From Neobacillus muris (GTDB lineage Bacteria > Bacillota > Bacilli > Bacillales > Cytobacillaceae): DNA of 52,459 nucleotides. Positions within the stretch are counted from its first letter, which is position 1. Each line of letters starts with the position of its first letter. Positions 45,826 to 52,459 of this stretch are shown here, piece after piece. The stretch lies in assembly GCF_943193175.1 (NCBI RefSeq), contig NZ_CALPDF010000035.1:1-52459 (forward strand). Direction: 5' to 3'. Below the pieces are notes generated by a model, which was not told where the DNA came from, made no database searches, and saw only the letters and a list, made by a program, of their open reading frames with translations. Both the position numbers and the translations under genes were made by a program.

Positions 45826-46782
45826 CTACTTCATCACTTCCGGATAAAACCCTTTTGCTAACGTTTCAACTGTATATGCCATTCGATCCCCCGGCAAAAC
45901 ACTTTCTAACGAAATGGCGACGAATTTTTCGTTTTTCACACAATCCAATTGCGACAGTGCCGGATCCTTTTTGATGTCCTTTATTTTTTGTTCTAATGAA
46001 GGAGCATCATAATCATGAATCACGATCACATCCGGCTGCCTGTCCAATACCTCTTCATAGCTTACCGTGGTCCATTGCTTATCTGTAATATCCTCAAATA
46101 TATTTTTCCCGCCCGCGGATTCAATTAACAACGTTTCAAAATTGGTTCCGCCTGCTGTGAACACTCCATCTCCGCCACTATCGTACACCAATACCTTCAC
46201 TGGTTTTTGACCTGAGATTTTCTCTTTCACAGCCGCAATTCTATCCTTTTGATCGGCCACAAAAGCCGCTGCCTTGTCCTCAATTCGAAAAATTTTTCCA
46301 AGATCAAGAATTTCTTGGTACATCTGCTCGTAGGTTGTGGCACGATTCACATAGGTGGTCATGCCAAAATCAGCCAATTCCTTTACATCCAGTCCGTCCC
46401 CGCCAAACTCCCAATCAATCCCATAAATAAAATCTGCACCGCTGGAAATCACGGCCTCCCGCGTCGCTGAACCGTACGTTAATTCTGGGATCTTGGCATA
46501 TTCCTCTTTGTATTCTGGCAATGGGCCCCGGCTATGGTTATCGAGACTATTGCCGATGACATAATCGGTCAGCCCGAGTGCAACGAATAGCTCGGTCGCA
46601 TTCGGTCCGAATGTTAGTACTTTTGACGGCTTCTTCGTGACCACTACTTTTCTGCCATAATTGTCAAACGTCATAGATGGTTGTGCTGATGCCTTCGCCC
46701 CTGTTTCACCTGAAGAGGAACGGCATCCTCCCAATATGACAGCCAGCAGCAACACACCCATAATCCATTTTTTCACGTCCAT
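45826..46782 (-). CDS. Metal-type ABC binding lipoprotein (BtuF/FecB family)
   Basis: This 318-residue lipoprotein has a signal peptide ending ILGGC|RSS. The periplasmic-binding fold of type III includes VVVTKKPSKVLTFGPNATEL near 48-67, VIGNSLDNHS and DVIVIHDYDAPSLEQKI. This family binds Fe-siderophores, haem, cobalamin or chelated nickel/cobalt. It is the third gene of a leftward operon (permease, ATPase, binding protein) and overlaps the ATPase by a few bases. A divergent nikR gene suggests a nickel or cobalt complex as the cargo; this is inference. Confidence 0.85.
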   Translation of the reverse strand: MDVKKWIMGVLLLAVILGGCRSSSGETGAKASAQPSMTFDNYGRKVVVTKKPSKVLTFGPNATELFVALGLTDYVIGNSLDNHSRGPLPEYKEEYAKIPELTYGSATREAVISSGADFIYGIDWEFGGDGLDVKELADFGMTTYVNRATTYEQMYQEILDLGKIFRIEDKAAAFVADQKDRIAAVKEKISGQKPVKVLVYDSGGDGVFTAGGTNFETLLIESAGGKNIFEDITDKQWTTVSYEEVLDRQPDVIVIHDYDAPSLEQKIKDIKKDPALSQLDCVKNEKFVAISLESVLPGDRMAYTVETLAKGFYPEVMK

Positions 46783-47558
46783 CTCTCCTTCAGGCTTTTC
46801 GGCAAATACGTGATTGAAACTTTATTCGTGACGGGATGAATGATGACATCCGCATGAATCCCGTAGACCTCCGTCATCAATGAGGGGGTCAAGATTTCCT
46901 CCGGGGTGCCTGATGCCCATAATCTCCCCTCTTTTAGTACATAAAGCCGGTCACAATAAAGGGCCGCAATGTTCAGATCATGGATGGCGGCCAATACCGT
47001 GACCCCTAATCCCTTAATTAAATCAAACATCTGCAATTGATAGTGGATGTCCAAGTGATTGGTCGGTTCATCCAATAGCAGCAGATTCGTTTGCTGTGCC
47101 AGCACTCTCGCGATAATGACACGCTGCTTTTCTCCGCCGGAGAGCTGCAAATAGCTTTTCTTTGCCATCTCCTCCATGCCCGTTTCCCGTAAGGCGTCTG
47201 CCACGATTTCCCGATCCGCTTTTGTATCCGCATCAAAAAGCTTTTTATGGGGGCTTCGACCCATTGCCACTATTTCTTCCACCTTAAAATCAAACGGAAT
47301 CGTATTTTCTTGCCCAACCACCCCCATGACGGCAGCCGTTTTTTTGCTGCTCATTTTAAAAATATTTTCACCATCCAAAAGCACGGCACCACCGTCCGGC
47401 TTCAGTACCCGGTAGATATTTTTCAAAACCGTCGATTTCCCGCTTCCGTTTGGCCCGATGATCCCAACAAATTCGCCGTTTTCCACATGCAAACAAATAT
47501 CTTGAATGACACTGGACTCAGCATAGGAGAAATCAAGATTTTCCACCTTTAACTTCAT
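46773..47558 (-). CDS. Metal-type ABC ATPase (FecE/BtuD family)
   Basis: This 261-residue ATPase has Walker A GPNGSGKST near 34-42, Q-loop VVGQENTIPF, signature LSGGEKQRVIIARVL near 134-148, Walker B LLLDEPTNHLD and H-loop AAIHDLN. GGGG lies 7 bases before the ATG at 47558; a GTG two codons earlier is also open. It overlaps the binding-protein gene by 10 bases and follows the permease after 12 bases. Confidence 0.9.
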   Translation of the reverse strand: MKLKVENLDFSYAESSVIQDICLHVENGEFVGIIGPNGSGKSTVLKNIYRVLKPDGGAVLLDGENIFKMSSKKTAAVMGVVGQENTIPFDFKVEEIVAMGRSPHKKLFDADTKADREIVADALRETGMEEMAKKSYLQLSGGEKQRVIIARVLAQQTNLLLLDEPTNHLDIHYQLQMFDLIKGLGVTVLAAIHDLNIAALYCDRLYVLKEGRLWASGTPEEILTPSLMTEVYGIHADVIIHPVTNKVSITYLPKSLKERWT

Positions 47559-47570
47559 GCACACACCCCT

Positions 47571-48638
47571 TTACATCCGCGTATTTTTCTTAAGCAGCCA
47601 AATAAAGAAGGGACCGCCAAAGAGAGCCGTCAAGATCCCAAGCGGCAATTCCTCCGGCGCGATCAACAGCCGGGCCGCCACATCGGTCCAAACGACGAGG
47701 ATCCCCCCAAGAAAAGCACTGATCGGCAGAACTCGCTTATGGTCGGATCCGATCAACAGCCGCGTGATATGCGGGACCATCAATCCGATGAAGCCAATCG
47801 AACCGCTGACAGCGATCGTCACCCCGGCTAAAAGGGAGGACACCAGGACAAGGATCTTTTGCATTCTTCTCACGTGGAAGCCAAGCGTTTCCGCTGTTTC
47901 CTCTCCTAAAACCAAGGCATTCAGCGCCCGGTAGTGAACCATCAGAACGATCATGCAAAGGACGATGGCGGCTAAGGGCAGCGTCAAATACCCCCACTTC
48001 GCTCCAGCTAAACTGCCCGACATCCAAAATGCCGCATTATGCAAACCCAAGGCATTAGGGGCACTCAGCGTAATCATATTCGTGACCGCATCCATCACCA
48101 TGGCGAGCGCGACTCCTGAGAGCAATAATTGGGTGATATTGATTCTCCCTTTGACTCTTGATATCCAATAGACGATGATGATCGTTGCTGCCGCTCCAAG
48201 GAAGGCACTCAAAGAAAGGGCATACGTTCCCAAAAAGGAGAAAACCCCAAAAATCATGCCAAGCGTGGCAGTTGCGGAGGCTCCTGAAGAAACCCCAAGG
48301 ATAAAGGGGTCTGCCAAATGGTTGCGGACCAGCGCCTGCATCGCCACCCCGGTTACGGCCAAGGAGGCGCCAACAATCATTCCCAATAACACTCTTGGCA
48401 AGCGCAAGCCCCAGACAATGTTCTCTTCCAATGGAGTCCAATGATGGGCGATGTGTTCGGATAGAAATGGCAGCTTGCTTAAAATGATTTTTGCTACGGT
48501 GGCGGGTGCAACCGAGACAGGGCCAATCCCAATGGCCAAAATGATCGAGAATAGGCTGGCTGGCAATAAAACCAGGAGGATTCCCTTCATGCTTGGTTCG
48601 TTGTGTTTAATTAGTAACCGGTTAGCAGGCATGTTCAT
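47571..48638 (-). CDS. FecCD/BtuC family ABC permease
   Basis: This 355-residue permease has about ten helices. The family marks RLPRVLLGMIVGASLAVTGV near 99-118 and the coupling region GLMVPHITRLLIGSDHKRVL near 281-300 are present. Only one permease gene is found, so the channel would be a homodimer as in BtuC. The start is ATG at 48638 or 48632; AAAGGA favours the latter. It is the first gene of the operon and lies divergent to nikR with 77 bases between the two starts. Confidence 0.88.
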   Translation of the reverse strand: MNMPANRLLIKHNEPSMKGILLVLLPASLFSIILAIGIGPVSVAPATVAKIILSKLPFLSEHIAHHWTPLEENIVWGLRLPRVLLGMIVGASLAVTGVAMQALVRNHLADPFILGVSSGASATATLGMIFGVFSFLGTYALSLSAFLGAAATIIIVYWISRVKGRINITQLLLSGVALAMVMDAVTNMITLSAPNALGLHNAAFWMSGSLAGAKWGYLTLPLAAIVLCMIVLMVHYRALNALVLGEETAETLGFHVRRMQKILVLVSSLLAGVTIAVSGSIGFIGLMVPHITRLLIGSDHKRVLPISAFLGGILVVWTDVAARLLIAPEELPLGILTALFGGPFFIWLLKKNTRM

Positions 48639-48715
48639 TTATCCTTTCTTATGCTATACAATAAAGAAGGAGATTGTTTTTCTATGTAATCATATGGATA
48701 GGGAGCTGCATCGCC

Positions 48716-49129
48716 TTGGAAAATAATAAACTTACTAGATTTGGTGTTTCTATGGATGAAAGGTTACTTGAAAATTTTGATAAAATCATAGAAGAAAAGG
48801 GATATTCGAACCGTTCTGAGGCTGTGAGAGATCTTATTCGCGATGCTATCCTCCAACATAATTGGACCAATAACTCGGAAATCGTTGCGGGTGCGATTTT
48901 GCTTTTTTATAATCACCATCAAAATAAACTGGTCAATGAAATGATGGGTATTCAGCATGAATACCATGAAAATATTCTGGCCGCTACCCATTTGCATATC
49001 GATCATCATAACTGTTTAGAAATAATCATCGTCAAAGGCTTAGCCGCTGATCTAAGAACACTAAGTGACAAACTGATCACATTAAAAGGTGTCTTTTATG
49101 GAAAATTAACGATTTCACCACTTTCTTAA
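48716..49129 (+). CDS. nikR: NikR nickel-responsive ribbon-helix-helix regulator
   Basis: This 137-residue protein has an N-terminal RHH DNA-binding domain (LTRFGVSMDERLLENFDKII, then RSEAVRDLIRDAIL). A C-terminal ACT-like metal domain carries the nickel-site pattern THLHIDHHNCLE near 95-106 (His and Cys ligands). The start is probably TTG at 48716: the first strand needs LTRFGVS, and GGGAG lies 10 bases upstream. NikR represses nickel uptake genes when nickel is replete. The divergent FecCD-type importer is the obvious local target, although I could not find a convincing classical NikR palindrome in the 77-base gap. Confidence 0.88.
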   Translation: MENNKLTRFGVSMDERLLENFDKIIEEKGYSNRSEAVRDLIRDAILQHNWTNNSEIVAGAILLFYNHHQNKLVNEMMGIQHEYHENILAATHLHIDHHNCLEIIIVKGLAADLRTLSDKLITLKGVFYGKLTISPLS

Positions 49130-49259
49130 ATCGTGTTACTTTTTACCAAAATTGTAGCACTCCACTGTACAACTGTATAGGCAAAATGGGCATGATTCAC
49201 GAAATGAACTGAAAATTTGACAAACATTTGAAAACTAAAATGTGTAATTTAGGAAAAAA

Positions 49260-49350
49260 TTGATAATTTTTCTGTGGAGATATACAATAAAATTGGGATA
49301 AACGAGCGAGATTTAACCAAGGTGGCCTATTCCATCTTGGCTATTTTTAT
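49260..49350 (+). promoter_or_regulatory. Promoter and leader hairpin before the histidine kinase
   Basis: TTGATA (49260-49265) and TACAAT (49283-49288) are 17 bases apart. Downstream, CCAAGGTGG (49318-49326) and CCATCTTGG (49333-49341) pair around a 6-base loop, followed by CTATTTTTAT. The hairpin is terminator-like and may attenuate the kinase transcript. Nothing else is visible in 49130-49387. Confidence 0.5.
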
Positions 49351-49387
49351 AGACGAGCATTAAGGGGAAAGGAACTGATAGAGAGAG

Positions 49388-51211
49388 ATGAACAGTCCGA
49401 TCGAAGAAATTAAGCATGAAAAGAAACAATTACTCACGAGATTCCTAGAAAGCCAAGGGAAAGAGAAGCTGATTGCTTCTAACCAAGATGCTATTTTGAC
49501 CGTCGATTTGGATGGCTATGTTATTCAGGTAAACCCTTCTTTTGAAGAGTTAATGGGGTTCTCAAACAGGGAAGCCAAACAATTGAAATTCCAATCTATG
49601 ATCGCCACGGAAGAATTAGATAAATTTTTGAACTACTTCCATAAAGCAGCATTGGGACAATTCCACAACTTCGACTGCAAATCCATCAACAAATGGGGCC
49701 AGATCATCGACTTAAATATCATGCTGCTCCCCATTAGCTCCGAAAACCAAATTGCAGGAATCCAAATCATAGCAAAAGATATTACCCAGTTAAAGCGAAA
49801 AAAGGCGGAGGTTCGTAGAATTGAAGAGTTTCACCGACTCCTGACCGACCATATTCTGGATATCATCCTGACCACGAATGTGCTGGGAGAAATCCTTTAT
49901 GTTTCCCCTTCTTGTGAAGCTATACTGGGATATACACCTGATGAGCTCGCGGGATGGCATTTCTCTGAATTGGTCGATAAAAAAGATCGAGAAAAGGCCG
50001 TTTTGAATCATGGTTTCACCGAGCTTGAATCTAGCAGAGTTTCCTTCCGGCTTCGCAAAAAGGACGGGAATTTCGTCTGGGTAGAGTCCTTGAGCAAACC
50101 CATTGTGGACCCGGATACCCGGAATATTATCGAAATAGTCGGGGTCATGAGGGACATAACGGAACGAGTGAAGGCAACGGAGGAACTTTTGAACCGCAAA
50201 AAAGCGTTTCGGAATTTAGTGGAGCATTCGCCAGATGCCGTCGTTATTGCGAGCAATGAAAGAATTACCTTCATTAATGAAACAGGAATTAAGTTATTAA
50301 ACGCTGAGAGCGTTGAAGAAGTGATGTCGAAAACTCTATTAGACTTTGTCCATCCGGATTATCAGCAAATAGCAAGAGAACGGATTAAAAGTGTCACGGA
50401 CGGCGAACCCACTACTTTTAAGCAATTCGTCATAAACCGAATGGATGGCACTCCCCTTGAGGTGGAGATCAAGGCGGTTCCAACCTTTTTTAATCATCAG
50501 TCTGGCCAGCATATTATTATTCGGGATATGACGGAACGGAAAAAGACGCAAGAGCTGCTGCTTCATTCGGAGAAATTGACCATCGCCGGGCAGCTAGCCG
50601 CTGGAATTGCCCACGAGGTCAGGAACCCGCTTACCGCCATTAAAGGGTTTCTCCAGCTGATGGAAGCGCAATTGGAAAATAAGGCCTATATTGATATTAT
50701 TCAATCTGAGATGGACCGGATTGAGCTGATCCTAGGCGAGCTGTTGGTTCTAGCCAAACCGCAGGATTTAAAATATGAAAAAGAGCAGATGAAAACGTTG
50801 ATGAACGAGGTCAAAATGCTCATTGATACGCAGGCCATTATGAAGGATGTCCAGATTGAAATTGTCAATCAATGTGAGGATCTTACGATTAATTGTGACA
50901 AGAATCAGTTGAAACAAGTGTTTATCAATTTTTTGAAGAATTCTCTTGAAGCGATGCCAAATGGCGGTATGATTACGATTGAATTAAAAAGATTAGGCAA
51001 TGATCGGGTCAAAATCTTCTTTAAGGATACTGGCAGCGGAATTCCGCCGCATCTCCTAAAACGGATTGGGGAGCCTTTCTTTACGACGAAGGAAGGCGGA
51101 ACTGGATTAGGGGTCATGATTTCTAAGCAAATTATTGAAAATCATCATGGCAGTGTCAATTTTTGGAGTGATGAGAACGGAACCCTGATTGAGGTCATTT
51201 TGCCTTTGTGA
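49388..51211 (+). CDS. Cytosolic multi-PAS sensor histidine kinase
   Basis: This 607-residue protein has no membrane segment. There are three PAS domains at about 28-137 (AILTVDLDGYVIQVNPSFEE), 150-260 (ending EIVGVMRDITERVKATEEL) and 275-385 (SPDAVVIASNERITFINETG). A HisKA domain follows with the phosphoacceptor His in AAGIAHEVRNPLTAIKG near 404-420. The HATPase_c domain shows the N-box QVFINFLKNSLEAM, G1 DTGSGIP, F-box PFFTTKEGGTGLG and G2. This is the design of KinA/KinE-type sporulation kinases that feed Spo0F. No response regulator is adjacent, which also fits an orphan phosphorelay kinase. The ATG follows GAGAGAG, with AAAGGAA further up. Confidence 0.88.
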   Translation: MNSPIEEIKHEKKQLLTRFLESQGKEKLIASNQDAILTVDLDGYVIQVNPSFEELMGFSNREAKQLKFQSMIATEELDKFLNYFHKAALGQFHNFDCKSINKWGQIIDLNIMLLPISSENQIAGIQIIAKDITQLKRKKAEVRRIEEFHRLLTDHILDIILTTNVLGEILYVSPSCEAILGYTPDELAGWHFSELVDKKDREKAVLNHGFTELESSRVSFRLRKKDGNFVWVESLSKPIVDPDTRNIIEIVGVMRDITERVKATEELLNRKKAFRNLVEHSPDAVVIASNERITFINETGIKLLNAESVEEVMSKTLLDFVHPDYQQIARERIKSVTDGEPTTFKQFVINRMDGTPLEVEIKAVPTFFNHQSGQHIIIRDMTERKKTQELLLHSEKLTIAGQLAAGIAHEVRNPLTAIKGFLQLMEAQLENKAYIDIIQSEMDRIELILGELLVLAKPQDLKYEKEQMKTLMNEVKMLIDTQAIMKDVQIEIVNQCEDLTINCDKNQLKQVFINFLKNSLEAMPNGGMITIELKRLGNDRVKIFFKDTGSGIPPHLLKRIGEPFFTTKEGGTGLGVMISKQIIENHHGSVNFWSDENGTLIEVILPL

Positions 51212-51399
51212 AGGACGGGCCCCCAGATGGGCCTGAATGGTTTCCTTGAGAATGCGGCGTAGAGCGGTTTTCTTGTGTTCAAAGTGGTGAGTCTTGCAAA
51301 AAAATGGCTAGGATTGCTCCTAGTCATTTTGGTGTTAGATTGAAAGGATCGTTTCTGCTAAAATATGGCGATATTTCTGGGCGGGGTCTTCTTATTTTT

Positions 51400-52459
51400 G
51401 TCGTCATGTATTTGTCATGGCGACAATTTCGGACGGGACCGGCTTGGTTTTGTCGTCTTGAACTGTCATGGCGACAATTCCGGACGGCTTCTCCTTGGTT
51501 TTGTGGTCTTGAACTCTTCATGGCGACAATTCCGGGCGGCTTCCTCTTATTTTTGTCGTCTTGAACCCGTCATGGCGACAATTCCGGACGGCTTCTCCTT
51601 GGTTTTGTCGTCTTGAACCCGTCATGGCGACAATTTCGGACCGGGTCCCCTTGGTTTTGTCGTCTTGAACCCGTCATGACGACAATTTCGGACCGGGTCC
51701 CCTTGGTTTTGTCGTCTTGAACCCGTCATGGCGACAATTTCGGGACGGCTCCCCTTGGTTTTGTCGTCTTGAACCTGTCATGACGACAATTTCGGACCGG
51801 GTCCCCTTGGTTTTGTCGTCTTGAACCTGTCATGACGACAATTCCGGGCGGACTCCCCTTGGTTTTGTCGTCTTGAACCTGTCATGGCGACAATTCCGGA
51901 CCGGCTCCCCTTGGTTTTGTCGTCTTGAACTCTTCATGGCGACAATTTCGGACGGCTTCCTCTTATTTTTGTCGTCTTGAACCCGTCATGGCGACAATTT
52001 CGGGACGGCTCCCCTTGGTTTTGTCGTCTTGAACCCGTCATGGCGACAATTCCGGGACGGCTCCCCTTGGTTTTGTCGTCTTGAACCCGTCATGGCGACA
52101 ATTTCGGGACGGCTCCCCTTGGTTTTGTCGTCTTGAACCTGTCATGACGACAATTTCGGAGCGGGTCCCCTTGGTTTTGTCGTCTTGAACCTGTCATGAG
52201 GACAATTTCGGAGCGGGTCCCCTTGGTTTTGTCGTCTTGAACCCGTCATGGCGACAATTCCGGACGGCTTCTCCTTGGTTTTGTCGTCTTGAACCTGTCA
52301 TGGCGACAATTCCGGACCGGCTCCCCTTGGTTTTGTCGTCTTGAACTCTTCATGGCGACAATTTCGGACGGCTTCCTCTTATTTTTGTCGTCTTGAACCC
52401 GTCATGGCGACAATTCCGGACGGCTTCTCCTTGGTTTTGTCGTCTTGAACCTGTCATGG
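51400..52459. repeat. Tandem array of about 52-bp units running off the window
   Basis: The core CATGGCGACAATT(T/C)CGG recurs about 20 times at 50-53 base spacing (for example 51621, 51673, 51725). The linker CCTTGGTTTTGTCGTCTTGA is nearly constant, and a short variable part (GACGGCTTCT, ACCGGGTCCC, GGACGGCTCC) varies. Each unit holds GACGACAA/TTGTCGTC and could fold into a hairpin. The variant pair around 51901-51990 reappears at 52317-52406, a 416-base (8-unit) block duplication. Open frames through it are repeat artefacts. No coding signal is seen from 51212 to the end. Confidence 0.85.

Noticed and set aside
51304..51616. Open reading frames through the terminal repeat array
   Set aside because: They follow the repeat period, occur in several frames and on both strands, and have no family resemblance.
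51400..52459. CRISPR array
   Set aside because: Units are nearly identical along their whole 52 bases with no unique spacers, and no cas genes are present. It is a tandem repeat.

Overview
The window reads as a low-GC Firmicute chromosome of the Bacillaceae (Bacillus/Neobacillus type). This rests on strong AGGAGG ribosome sites, frequent TTG and GTG starts, a complete opuC-type osmoprotectant operon with a divergent GbsR/OpcR regulator, YitT, TerC, PadR and GntR/UTRA proteins, and families of short intergenic repeats. No tRNA, rRNA or CRISPR array was recognised.

Layout. 1-4.6 kb: a repeat patch, an M20 amidohydrolase, a methyltransferase, a GNAT acetyltransferase, a second repeat patch and a membrane GT2 glycosyltransferase. 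4.8-12.3 kb: a divergent carbohydrate-type cluster with a GntR regulator, an ABC importer (binding lipoprotein and two permeases) and a TIM-barrel isomerase leftward, and an amidohydrolase, YjbQ and a PfkB kinase rightward. A near-palindromic operator lies between the arms. 12.4-19.2 kb: a fructosamine (Amadori product) locus with a FrlB-like deglycase, FrlD-like kinase, APC permease, a 6-phosphofructokinase paralogue lacking the usual Mg-binding Asp, and GntR and LacI regulators. Their candidate operators suggest a cascade. 19.4-21.3 kb: TerC, a CBO0543-type membrane protein and a PhnB-like VOC protein.

21.8-33.4 kb is the most interesting part. An approximately 11.6 kb integrative element has split a marR gene: its 5' part is at 21509-21820, its 3' part at 33457-33585, and the downstream DUF2798 gene is still translationally coupled to the 3' part. 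GAAAAAC occurs at both junctions. The element has two arms. The leftward arm is defence cargo: an HTH regulator, a BcgI-like fused restriction-modification subunit, its specificity subunit and an OLD-family nuclease. The rightward arm is mobility and replication: a P4-type primase-helicase with an apparent CTG start, an iteron-flanked hairpin that could be an origin, a solitary HK97-fold major capsid protein apparently lacking its delta domain, TnpW, and a TnpX-like large serine recombinase. A TnpX-type element with phage-satellite replication and a lone capsid gene is the best candidate for an undescribed system here.

33.5-52.5 kb returns to chromosomal genes: DUF2798, palindromic repeats, a VOC protein, small membrane proteins, a PadR/permease-prefix pair behind an 18-bp inverted repeat, an XRE/DUF2975/ABC-2 group, opuCABCD with opcR, yitT, a FecCD-type metal importer divergent from nikR, and a cytosolic multi-PAS histidine kinase. 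The window ends in a tandem array of about 52-bp units (20 or more copies, with an internal 416-bp block duplication). Its unit resembles the 53-bp repeat at the start of the window.
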